Source of the DNA: Alistipes sp.
GTDB taxonomy: Bacteria; Bacteroidota; Bacteroidia; Bacteroidales; Rikenellaceae
NCBI GenBank assembly: GCA_017403125.1
Contig: JAFQOR010000018.1
Location: 1-54,157 of the forward strand
Length of the DNA stretch: 54,157 nucleotides
Direction: 5' to 3'
The notes under the pieces: model-generated
What the model was told of the DNA's origin: nothing
The model's database searches: none
What the model saw: only the letters and a program-made list of their open reading frames with translations
Part shown: positions 1 to 8,058 of the stretch, one piece after another
How the letters are laid out: every line of letters begins with the position of its first letter
Position numbering within the stretch: the stretch's first letter is position 1
Translations under genes and position numbers: made by a program

Positions 1-152
1 AGTTTTTGGGCTTGATTACGACCTCCATGTAGTCTTCTATGTAGGATTTCGCAATTTTCGTAAAAACTAACACTGAAAATCAATCAGTTAAAAATTAAAA
101 GACCTATCCATCCCGACCATCCCCCAAATTCACAACTTTGTATGATACCCTA

Positions 153-656
153 TTAGAAACCGTAGCCGCTCAAAATGTCGTTAGCCATGTTCTGGGCGTT
201 GTTGTAAACGTCATTTGCATAAGCCTCTGCATTCTCATATACGTCCTCTGCGTAGTCGTATGCATTCTCATATACGTCCTCTGCATAGTCGTATGCATTC
301 TCATATACGTCCTCTGCATAGTCGTAAGCAGCCCCATAGGCTTTCTCTGCATCCTCATACATATCATTGTACATGTTCTCTGCATCCTCGTACATATTCT
401 CATACAAGTCACCAGCCTTCTCATACATGTCCTTTGCATAAGCCTCTGCATTTTCATACATATCCCCTGCATAGTCATAAGCATCAGCTGCGTAGCCGTA
501 AGCCTCATCAGCGTAGTCGCCGAACTCTTCCTCGATGCCTGCGAAAGCATTCTCCAAAGCGGCTGCAGCCTTCTGCTCCTCGGCCTTCTTGTCACCACCA
601 CCACCGCATGCTACGAACAATGCGCTAACTGCCAAAATAGTAAAAATCTTCTTCAT
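153..656 (-). CDS. Lipoprotein built of 11-residue repeats
   Basis: The 167-residue product starts at MKKIFTILAVSALFVACGGG, a lipoprotein signal peptide with its lipobox Cys in VACG, so it is probably attached to a membrane facing the periplasm or surface. After an Ala/Glu/Lys-rich stretch, the body is tandem 11-residue units of the type YDYAEDVYENA and MYEDAENMYND, rich in Tyr, Asp, Glu and Ala. The most regular units are encoded by near-identical 33-bp DNA repeats at about 220-340. Such units should form an acidic amphipathic helix. An upstream in-frame Met (689) is rejected because it would put 11 charged residues before the signal peptide. The promoter is at 766-773, leaving a leader of roughly 100 nt that contains a hairpin at 728-750. 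Function is unknown. A smaller lipoprotein with a similar Lys-Lys-Ala-Glu-Glu-Ala start lies at 27023-27187. Confidence 0.8.
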   Translation of the reverse strand: MKKIFTILAVSALFVACGGGGDKKAEEQKAAAALENAFAGIEEEFGDYADEAYGYAADAYDYAGDMYENAEAYAKDMYEKAGDLYENMYEDAENMYNDMYEDAEKAYGAAYDYAEDVYENAYDYAEDVYENAYDYAEDVYENAEAYANDVYNNAQNMANDILSGYGF

Positions 657-765
657 AACTGAAATCTGTTTTTTGGATTTGTGGGGCAATCCGGGTTAAT
701 AAATTAAGTTTTGTTTTTTTTGTTTTAGCTCCATCCCTCACACATGGAGCACAATTTTCGTAGCA

Positions 766-773
766 CAAATGTA
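766..773 (-). promoter_or_regulatory. -7 promoter box of the repeat lipoprotein
   Basis: TACATTTG on the minus strand fits the Bacteroidota -7 consensus TAnnTTTG. It lies about 110 bp upstream of the lipoprotein start. The transcribed leader contains the hairpin GCTCCAT/ATGGAGC at 728-750. Confidence 0.5.
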
Positions 774-868
774 TCATAAATATTTTATTTCGACAAGTCC
801 AATTAGTGCCAAACCATATCAAATAGATTCAAAATATATGAAAAATAAGTATATATAAAAAATTTTCT

Positions 869-876
869 TAATTTTG
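869..876 (+). promoter_or_regulatory. -7 promoter box of the regulator-kinase pair
   Basis: TAATTTTG matches TAnnTTTG. Transcription should start near 883, which rules out a TTG start at 874 (inside the box) and supports the ATG at 898. No clear -33 box is visible. Confidence 0.5.
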
Positions 877-897
877 CATAACGAATTTTGGGATATA

Positions 898-1470
898 ATG
901 AGCCACAGTAGCGAAATAAACAACTTGTTGCGTTGTGTAGAGAGAAGGATAGGACGACCTCTGAAATCTCCTATCGATTTCGATTTATTGTCGTTGCGTA
1001 TCTCGGAGTCTTTAACCGAGCAGTTGTCGCCAACGACATTGAAGCGTATCTGGGGTTATATACATACCGAGCATGTTCCTCGCTATTCTACGCTTTCGAC
1101 GCTTGCGCGTTTCGTGGGGTATGAGGATTGGGATGATTTCTGTTCTACTATGAATACCGACACCGAAGGTGAGTCGAGTTTCTTGTCCAGCAAGCAGATT
1201 GACCCCGAATTTCTGGCTGTTGGTGATCGCATCGAGTTGCGTTGGCGCCCTGATAGACGTGTTGTTGTGATATACAATGGGAACAATGGATTCACGGTAC
1301 AGGAGTCTGTGAATTCGAAGATTGTGGCAGGCGATACGTTCCGTGCCATGAACTTTATGTTGGGGCATCCGTTATATATCAACGAGTTGCGTCATGGCGG
1401 TAACCCGCCCCAAACCTACGTAGCGGGTCGCATACATGGATTGAGCAGCATTGTGTTGCTTCGAAAATAA
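898..1470 (+). CDS. Small HTH-like protein upstream of a Ser/Thr kinase
   Basis: The product has 190 residues and no signal peptide or membrane segment. Residues about 1-85 (from MSHSSEINNLLRCVERRIGR through RIWGYIHTEHVPR to LARFVGYEDWDDFC) look like a compact helical domain found in many Bacteroidota proteins of uncertain function, possibly nucleic-acid binding. The C-terminal half, including GDRIELRWRPDRRVVVIYNG, looks like a beta-rich sensor or ligand domain. Its TAA stop directly abuts the ATG of the kinase gene, so the two are translationally coupled and probably work together. A plausible reading is a kinase substrate or partner that relays a signal to DNA, but this is inference. The start is the ATG at 898, because an earlier TTG start lies inside the promoter. 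Confidence 0.7.
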   Translation: MSHSSEINNLLRCVERRIGRPLKSPIDFDLLSLRISESLTEQLSPTTLKRIWGYIHTEHVPRYSTLSTLARFVGYEDWDDFCSTMNTDTEGESSFLSSKQIDPEFLAVGDRIELRWRPDRRVVVIYNGNNGFTVQESVNSKIVAGDTFRAMNFMLGHPLYINELRHGGNPPQTYVAGRIHGLSSIVLLRK

Positions 1471-2697
1471 ATGAGTGAAGAGTTGCCGACATTAAAGCAG
1501 TCGTATGACTGCTCGGATTCGGGCTTCGTCGATAATGAGCAGGGGGTTATATCCTCTGAATTTGTCGGCGTGGAGTCTTATTGTCATAACTCAACATCAC
1601 ATACCGAGCTTCATACGGCAACTCGCATGGGCAAGCGCTTTGTGCTCAAATCGCTTAAAGAGGAGTATCGCGATTTTCCGTCGTACCGCAGTCTTCTGCA
1701 CAAGGAGTTCGAGATAGGCTATCATCTGTCGCATCCCAACATTGTGCAGACAATAACAATGGAACATGTCGAGGGCTTGTCCGACACCATCGTCATGGAG
1801 TATATAGATGGCATTACGCTAACCGAGGCAATGTCGCGTGGTATGATAACGCGCGATGTGGCACGCAAGGTCGTATGCCAGATATGCGATGCGCTGCAAT
1901 ATATTCACTCTCTGCAACAGATTCACCGCGACCTGAAACCCGATAATATAATGCTTACGCACAACGGGTTGAATGTCAAAATCATAGACTTTGGGCTCTC
2001 GGATAGCGACTCTCATGCTATATTCAAGCATCCGGCAGGCACGCGGCGATATGCCTCTCCGGAGTTGGTGAGTGGCGAGAAGATAGATAATCGCTCCGAC
2101 CTCTTCGCTTTGGGCGTAATAATCCGCAAGCTTACGACGGATAGGCGTATGCTCAAAATTGCCAATCGCTGTTGCGCCGAGTCGCGCAATAAGCGCTACA
2201 AGGATGCAGCAGAGGTGAAGAGTGCGGTGTTGCAACCCAGCACGCTGCGTCGTATGCTACCGTTGTTTGCAGCAATAGTTCTTATGGCTGTATCTGTCCT
2301 TACGACAATATTTGTCATGCGCTCATCGTCGGGCGAGGTTGTGGATAGTGGTGCGAAGTATGCCAATATCTATAATAGTATATCGATGCATGTCGATAGC
2401 GTGGCAAATGCGCGTTACGGTGCCATATATAGCAGACTCGACAATATATCGACGTTCGAGGAGATGAGAGAGTTTACCAACGATGTGGTAGCTACGTACA
2501 ATGAGCTTAACGAGCTATCTATCAACATGCTCGACCAAAGCCTCGATTCAACGAATATCTACTATCGACAATACCGCACGTCCCTATTGCAGAGTGTCCT
2601 CGATATTCATACCTACTACAACAATGCATATGTGGATACGTATGTTGAGGTATCGGCAAGACTTAGCGATACACTGCCAAAATACTATGGCGAGTAA
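1471..2697 (+). CDS. Membrane-anchored Hanks-type Ser/Thr protein kinase
   Basis: The 408-residue protein phosphorylates Ser/Thr on partner proteins by family. The catalytic domain spans about residues 30-250: VAIK-type Lys60 in RFVLKSL, the catalytic loop HRDLKPDN with Asp154, DFG Asp173, and an APE-like SPE before the DRSDLFALG-type helix. The Gly-rich ATP loop is degenerate; no GxGxxG precedes Lys60. A single membrane helix follows at about residues 264-284 (LFAAIVLMAVSVLTTIFVM), with about 120 residues outside. This is the usual layout of a kinase with a cytoplasmic catalytic domain and an external sensor. The external part is not PASTA-like and I do not recognise it. The gene abuts the upstream regulator-like gene, which is the obvious candidate partner. 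Confidence 0.88.
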   Translation: MSEELPTLKQSYDCSDSGFVDNEQGVISSEFVGVESYCHNSTSHTELHTATRMGKRFVLKSLKEEYRDFPSYRSLLHKEFEIGYHLSHPNIVQTITMEHVEGLSDTIVMEYIDGITLTEAMSRGMITRDVARKVVCQICDALQYIHSLQQIHRDLKPDNIMLTHNGLNVKIIDFGLSDSDSHAIFKHPAGTRRYASPELVSGEKIDNRSDLFALGVIIRKLTTDRRMLKIANRCCAESRNKRYKDAAEVKSAVLQPSTLRRMLPLFAAIVLMAVSVLTTIFVMRSSSGEVVDSGAKYANIYNSISMHVDSVANARYGAIYSRLDNISTFEEMREFTNDVVATYNELNELSINMLDQSLDSTNIYYRQYRTSLLQSVLDIHTYYNNAYVDTYVEVSARLSDTLPKYYGE

Positions 2698-2746
2698 CCC
2701 TATGTAACAAAGGCTGTAGGGGCGGGGAAAGGCTAATCCCGATCTC

Positions 2747-4867
2747 TTACTCTATGGGCGTTGTATTCTCCTCTATCATCTTCACCACTTCCTCCTTTTC
2801 CTCGTCGCGCTCGGCGGGGAGGTAGTCGCGATTTACTATGTGCGTGTAGTACTGTTGCAGGTGAGCCTTGATAAGTCTATCCCAATATTTGGTATCTACA
2901 CTATCCATAAGATTATTCTGGCGCAGATAGTCCGTATAGTCGAATATGCCCGTTATCGAGCCGTTGAAGTCGATAAAGTATTGGTCAGTAAGGGCTACAT
3001 ACGTACCCTCGATACCTCCGTTTATCATTGTAAATATCTCGCGTTGCGGCTCGTTAAACACATCGCGCCCCATGGCAAAGTATGGCTCGTTGTTGCCCAT
3101 AAGTCCAAGTGCCGTGGGCATGATGTCTGCCTGTGACACTACGTGGTCGTAGCTCCCTCGTAATCTGCCGTCGGGATGATACATAAAGCCAACGATATGG
3201 TTTACGCCCGGAGTGTGTCGCGACTTATCTGCTACGCGCTCGCTCGACACATGGTCGGCAACAAAGATAAAGAGCGTATTCTTGAACCATGCCTCATCCT
3301 TGAAGCGCTCCATGAAACGACCTATGGCTCGGTCGGTGTATGCTATCGGTTGATGTGCCTTCGTAGTGCCTGTCGGCAACTCTGCCTTGGCATGGTCGGG
3401 AATGACGAACGGGTGGTGCGAGGTGATTGTGAAAATGCTTGCAAAGAATGGCTCACCGAAGCTGCATAGCTCCTCGCCCATGTACTTTATGAATTGCTCG
3501 TCCCAGATGCCCCATTGACCATCGAAGTCGCCGTTGCCATAGCGACTTTCGTAGTTCTCCATGCTGTATAGATGTTCGATGCCGGCAATATGCGCATAGG
3601 CTCCAAAGCCCATTGACCCACTCTCCGAACCGTTGAAGAAGGCGGTATTATAGCCCTTGTTGCCGAGGATTCTGGGTAGCGACGAGCAGTCGGCAATCGA
3701 CTCCGAGAGTAGCAGAAAGCTATGTCCCAACGAGGGCATAGAACTCCATACCGAGGGTGGTGCCATAATCGAGGTCATGCCGTTGGCATAGCAGCGCGAG
3801 AATACCAAACCATCTCGCATAAGATGGTCGAGGTTCGGGGTGTAGCCTTCGCCACTATGCAACTCGGGCATTAGCAATGCCGAGTGTTCGGCAGAGAAGC
3901 TCTCCAAGATAAAGACCACGACGTTACAGTCCTCGCATTTACCAAACATCTCGCTATGATAATCTTCGGGGTAGTGCGACGGAGTGTAGATGCTCTCCAA
4001 CTCCTCCTCATTGTCGAAGTAGCGTGGTACCTCGATGTGGTTCGATATGGTGCGGATGATGCAGAAGGGATTCGAGAGTATCATCACTCCCTTGTTCGTG
4101 TCGGTGGTGTAGAGCATGGCGTTCGACAATGTCAGGGGGCGTGTCATGCGCGTATAGCCTCCGCGAATCGAGCCTATGGCATATAGGGCAAGCAGACATA
4201 CCACCACCATCTGCAACAGATACTTGGCGACTGTCATGCCCAAGCGGCGGCGCATATTGTGGTTGTTTCTAACCTCGCGAAGACGGAGTGGCTCGTCCGG
4301 AAGTTGAATCATGTCATGCGCCTTAAAGCGGCGGCGATAGCCAAAGACGAGGGCGGCTATAATAAGACCATAGACTATGACAAGGTGCCAATTCTCCCAC
4401 ATGAAGCGAAACATGAGCCCCAGCGTATTGCTGTTTTCGGCGAAGAATATCTCCTCGGCGGAGCATCGTTTGCCTGTGTAGTGGAAATAGACGGCATCGC
4501 CCATGTTGGCAGCCAGCATTATGGCAGCGGGGATGATATAGAGCCAGAAGAGTATGCGCTGATATAGGCGCTTGTTCCATACTCTATCCGACATCGGCAC
4601 GAACGACATCAGCAAGAATAGCGACATAGTATAGCATATCGAGGCGCTATCGAACTGCATCGCACCCTTGAAGAGCATCCACACCTCGTCAGAGGCGATG
4701 TCGCCTATGATATCCGCGTTGTAGTAGTAGAACGTGGCTCGGCATATCGACAACGCCACATAAAGCATCATGACACGCCATATGCTTATGGCTATGCGGG
4801 TGTTAAGCAACTGGCATGAACGTTGGCGTAGAGCCATCCATACTCTCTCTATATCAACTTTCGACAT
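2747..4867 (-). CDS. LtaS-like membrane sulfatase / phosphoethanolamine or phosphoglycerol transferase
   Basis: The 706-residue membrane enzyme belongs to the alkaline-phosphatase superfamily, LtaS/sulfatase branch. The N-terminal ~230 residues carry about five membrane helices. The catalytic domain follows outside the membrane: VVFILESFSAEH holds the metal-binding Glu, and the nucleophile Thr is probably in CYANGMTS. Next come FFNGSESGSMGFG, TITSHHPF and FVADHVSSE with the metal-binding Asp-His. Such enzymes move phosphoglycerol or phosphoethanolamine onto lipids or glycans. Gram-negative Bacteroidota lack lipoteichoic acid, so the acceptor here is more likely a surface glycan or lipid; that part is inference. 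It lies 37 bp downstream of the CotH-like gene on the same strand and could be co-transcribed with it. Confidence 0.85.
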   Translation of the reverse strand: MSKVDIERVWMALRQRSCQLLNTRIAISIWRVMMLYVALSICRATFYYYNADIIGDIASDEVWMLFKGAMQFDSASICYTMSLFLLMSFVPMSDRVWNKRLYQRILFWLYIIPAAIMLAANMGDAVYFHYTGKRCSAEEIFFAENSNTLGLMFRFMWENWHLVIVYGLIIAALVFGYRRRFKAHDMIQLPDEPLRLREVRNNHNMRRRLGMTVAKYLLQMVVVCLLALYAIGSIRGGYTRMTRPLTLSNAMLYTTDTNKGVMILSNPFCIIRTISNHIEVPRYFDNEEELESIYTPSHYPEDYHSEMFGKCEDCNVVVFILESFSAEHSALLMPELHSGEGYTPNLDHLMRDGLVFSRCYANGMTSIMAPPSVWSSMPSLGHSFLLLSESIADCSSLPRILGNKGYNTAFFNGSESGSMGFGAYAHIAGIEHLYSMENYESRYGNGDFDGQWGIWDEQFIKYMGEELCSFGEPFFASIFTITSHHPFVIPDHAKAELPTGTTKAHQPIAYTDRAIGRFMERFKDEAWFKNTLFIFVADHVSSERVADKSRHTPGVNHIVGFMYHPDGRLRGSYDHVVSQADIMPTALGLMGNNEPYFAMGRDVFNEPQREIFTMINGGIEGTYVALTDQYFIDFNGSITGIFDYTDYLRQNNLMDSVDTKYWDRLIKAHLQQYYTHIVNRDYLPAERDEEKEEVVKMIEENTTPIE

Positions 4868-4904
4868 TATTGATTTATCTCTTTTAATTCTACTTTACGG
4901 AGTC

Positions 4905-6434
4905 CTATTTCGATGGTATCGACTCTGCCTTAACCTTAAAGAAGTTCATGCTCGACGAGGCATCGAGTATGCGGTAGTCGTACTGATTTCCCCAACCCGC
5001 CGGGCGGTCCTTAATCTCGCAATCCTCTTCGGTGTCGTTTACCACGTAGTCACGTATCATGTCGTGCCATGCTTGAATACGGGGTATCGAGCTGCTGTAA
5101 TGAAATAGTCCATTCTCTTGGGCGCAAAGCTCATGAAGAGCCTCGATATATATAGTACGGTAGTCGTCAAACTCCAAGAGTTTGCCAATCAGCGGGCAAC
5201 GTCCGGTATCTCCCCACTGCAACGGCGACTGACGTCCCGAGTCACTCTGCACGCCGCAATAGTTCGATGTGCCGAGCGTATTGTCGTAGTCGTACGGGAT
5301 AAAGAAGAATTTGTAGTTGTCCTTATCCGACGAGTTGAAGTAGATGTAGAAGTTGTTTGAGTTGTTCCAGTAGTCGTCCCACATACCCACGACGACATTT
5401 GCGGCATAGGTGCGGAGCAGTAGTCTCACGTCACACACCTTGGCTATCCAGTCGTGGAAGTCCTGCCCTGTGCGCTGTGTGAGGTTGCGTGTGAACTCTA
5501 TGAGTTGCTCGCGTGCTGCGTTGTAGTTCTCGATGTTGCTTTTAAGCTCATAGACGTAGCTGTTGCCCGAGTCGTCGTCGTAGCCCATCCATGCGTTATG
5601 TATGTCGTTGTAGTTGAGCGTGGCACCCCAGCGACACTTCCAAAGGTTGTGTTTGTGGTCGCCAAATAGATCTTTGCGCTTCTTGACGTATTTGTCGTCG
5701 ATAGCCTCAATCATCGAATATACGCCATAGTATGCCGGCTTGCTGTCGCCCTCGACATGTATCCACAGGCGACAGTACGAACTATATGTTGCGGTCCAAA
5801 TGCCAAAGCGGCGGAAGAGGTCGAAGCAATACAACTCACGACAGTAGGCGCGGTCGTCTTTGAACCATTTCAGATGCAACTTGCGCACGTTGTGCAACTC
5901 GTGTGCATCATCCTTCTGGTACTTATGCAGGTTTAGCATGAAGTGGCAGTGGTGCCAGTCGGTGTTGTCGGTGCGGTGGTCCTCGCCTCCGTTGCCCTCG
6001 GGACGGCGGCGCGACGTGTTACCACGAAGGCGTAATCCTGCATCCACAAAGTCGTGTGTCTCGCCCTTCGACTCGAATTTAACGTCGCAATGCACATACT
6101 CGTTGGTGTTGCTGTCGCGGTCATAGGCATCGAGTAACTGATTCCACTGGTCGAGCGAAACCTCGATATGAATCTCTGGTAAAACATTCATGTCGAAGAC
6201 CCAGTCCAACTCGCCTGCCGCCCAACCTGTATCTGGATAGTCGGGATTAGGATTGGGTGTTGGCTCCGGCTCCGGATTGGGTTCCGGCTCCGGATTGGGT
6301 TCCGGGTTGGGATTAGGCTTCGGCTCCTCGCTACCCCCACTATTGGGCAATACAAGAGGCGTATCCTCAACGCATCCTGCAAATAGCGTCATGCACGCTA
6401 TCACGAGAGGTAATATTTTTGCTATTCGTTGCAT
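4905..6434 (-). CDS. CotH-like kinase-fold lipoprotein
   Basis: The 509-residue protein starts with a lipoprotein signal (MQRIAKILPLVIACMTLFAGC) and a Pro/Asn/Glu-rich linker, PNPEPNPEPEP repeated, encoded by 18-bp repeats at about 6255-6310. The rest matches the CotH family, whose spore-coat members are secreted protein kinases with a minimal kinase fold: GLRLRGNTSRRR, MLNLHKYQ, YYGVYSMIEAIDDKYVKKR and FFIPYDYDNTLG with the metal-binding Asp residues. The family predicts ATP-dependent phosphorylation outside the cytoplasm, but the bacterial lipoprotein members are mostly uncharacterised. The gene is just upstream of the LtaS-like sulfatase on the same strand. Confidence 0.85.
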   Translation of the reverse strand: MQRIAKILPLVIACMTLFAGCVEDTPLVLPNSGGSEEPKPNPNPEPNPEPEPNPEPEPTPNPNPDYPDTGWAAGELDWVFDMNVLPEIHIEVSLDQWNQLLDAYDRDSNTNEYVHCDVKFESKGETHDFVDAGLRLRGNTSRRRPEGNGGEDHRTDNTDWHHCHFMLNLHKYQKDDAHELHNVRKLHLKWFKDDRAYCRELYCFDLFRRFGIWTATYSSYCRLWIHVEGDSKPAYYGVYSMIEAIDDKYVKKRKDLFGDHKHNLWKCRWGATLNYNDIHNAWMGYDDDSGNSYVYELKSNIENYNAAREQLIEFTRNLTQRTGQDFHDWIAKVCDVRLLLRTYAANVVVGMWDDYWNNSNNFYIYFNSSDKDNYKFFFIPYDYDNTLGTSNYCGVQSDSGRQSPLQWGDTGRCPLIGKLLEFDDYRTIYIEALHELCAQENGLFHYSSSIPRIQAWHDMIRDYVVNDTEEDCEIKDRPAGWGNQYDYRILDASSSMNFFKVKAESIPSK

Positions 6435-6543
6435 GTTTGGTATGTGCTATGTTGCTTGTTAGAAAGAGAAACAACCAGGCAAAGATACGAATTTATCCCT
6501 AATTTGTGGTATTAAAATGCAACTTATTGCATTGAGTCGGCTA

Positions 6544-8046
6544 CTACGCCACGTTGCGGCGTGAAAATATCCACATGCCAACGAACATTATTGCGGCATT
6601 GACAATGAGTATTTCGTAGCTGAAACTATACCCTGCGAGCCACTCCTCGGAGTGTGAGGCAAGGACGTAGCAGAGTGTGGGAGCTGCGACTGCAAGAGTG
6701 GGTATTGCCCAACCTCGTACCCGGCGTTTTGTGGTTAGACCAAACGTAAACATGCCGAGGAGCGGACCATAGGTGTAGCTCGCCATGGTGAAGACCAGCG
6801 TTATAACGCCCATCGAACTCCACTTGCCGAAGGTGATGATAATTAGCATCATGGTTGCGGCTATCAGTAGATGTGCCATACGTCGTGTACGTGCGATTTT
6901 AACTTCGCTCCATGTCTTACGACCACGCAATATATCGAGTGTAAACGATGTTGTAAGTGCTGTGAGTGCAGAGCCCGCTGACGAGTATGTCGATGCCACC
7001 AATCCCAGCAAGAAGATGATGCCTGCCATGAGAGGTAATCCCGCCTCGGTGGTGACGTAGCCAAAGAGGTCGTCGCCACGCACTACGACTGCCTCGCCCG
7101 AGGCATCAATAAGCGGGAATCCCCCATCCGCAGATGGCACTATGCCTCGACTCGATAGATAGATGTAGAAGAGAACGCCCAAAGCGAGGAAGAGCAAGAT
7201 AACAAACATCTGCACAACAATCGAGAGTAGTAGTCCGCGCTGCGACTCCTTAACATTGCGGCACGAAAGTGCGGTCTGCATCATATCTTGGTCGAGACCC
7301 GTCATTGCCACCACGAGGAAGATGCCCGCCAAGAACTGTTTCCAGAAGTAGCGACCATCCATGGGGTCATCCAAGAATAGTGTTTCGGAGTAGTCGTGGT
7401 TGGCAATGGCTCCCATGGCGTCACCAAAGCTCATATCAAGATTGCTGATAATGAATACGATACATATTACTATGCTGCCTACCATGAGTATTGTTTTCAG
7501 CATCTCGGTCCACACCACCGTTTTCACGCCTCCCCGCCACGTGTAGAGACCTACGAGCGACATCATAACAAAGGCATTCACCTCAAAAGGAATATCATAG
7601 CGGTCGAAGAGCAAGCTCTGCAATACGATGCACACTACGTAGGCGCGCAGCGATGCCGAGAGGAGCTTCGAAATGACGAAAAACCAAGCTCCGGTGCGAT
7701 GTGCGGCGATGCCAAAGCGTCTATCTAAATATTCGTAGAGCGAGACCACGCCCAAACGATAGTACAGAGGTACGAGGACAAAGGCTATGATAAGATACCC
7801 CACGAAGAAGCCGAGTGTTGTTTGCAGATAGGAGAAGTGGTCTGTAAGCACACTCCCCGGCACCGAGATATATGTCACGCCCGACATTGCAGCACCTACC
7901 ATGGCTATTGCTGCAACTATGCGGTGTGTGTTGCGACCGCCGGTAAAAAAGGTGCGATTGTCGCTATGTCGCGCCGAGAGATGTGCGACAATAAATAGCA
8001 GTGCAATGTATGCAGCAATAGTGAGTATAATCGCTGTGGCGGACAT
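6544..8046 (-). CDS. Sodium:solute symporter (SSS family)
   Basis: The 500-residue protein has about 13 hydrophobic helices typical of SSS transporters, which couple solute uptake to Na+ entry across the inner membrane. Family signatures include the N-terminal FFTGGRNTHRIVAAIAMVGA, followed by SGVTYISVPG, and GLDQDMMQTALSCRN in the middle. The substrate cannot be read from the sequence. The ATG at 8046 is chosen over an upstream TTG. The gene starts 12 bp after the stop of the FAD oxidoreductase gene, so the two form an operon. Confidence 0.88.
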   Translation of the reverse strand: MSATAIILTIAAYIALLFIVAHLSARHSDNRTFFTGGRNTHRIVAAIAMVGAAMSGVTYISVPGSVLTDHFSYLQTTLGFFVGYLIIAFVLVPLYYRLGVVSLYEYLDRRFGIAAHRTGAWFFVISKLLSASLRAYVVCIVLQSLLFDRYDIPFEVNAFVMMSLVGLYTWRGGVKTVVWTEMLKTILMVGSIVICIVFIISNLDMSFGDAMGAIANHDYSETLFLDDPMDGRYFWKQFLAGIFLVVAMTGLDQDMMQTALSCRNVKESQRGLLLSIVVQMFVILLFLALGVLFYIYLSSRGIVPSADGGFPLIDASGEAVVVRGDDLFGYVTTEAGLPLMAGIIFLLGLVASTYSSAGSALTALTTSFTLDILRGRKTWSEVKIARTRRMAHLLIAATMMLIIITFGKWSSMGVITLVFTMASYTYGPLLGMFTFGLTTKRRVRGWAIPTLAVAAPTLCYVLASHSEEWLAGYSFSYEILIVNAAIMFVGMWIFSRRNVA

Positions 8047-8058
8047 TCTGTGTGGCAA

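Noticed and set aside
1-73. Start of a minus-strand gene running off the left edge
   Set aside because: The frame from a GTG at 73 reads plausibly (KSYIEDYMEVVIKPKN), but it is too short to support and the start is weak.
220-345. 33-bp DNA repeats as a minisatellite or CRISPR
   Set aside because: They are in frame within a lipoprotein gene and encode 11-residue units; there are no unique spacers.
138-662. Plus-strand 174-codon frame over the repeat lipoprotein
   Set aside because: Mirror of the real gene; the repeats keep the other strand open. It lacks a plausible promoter.
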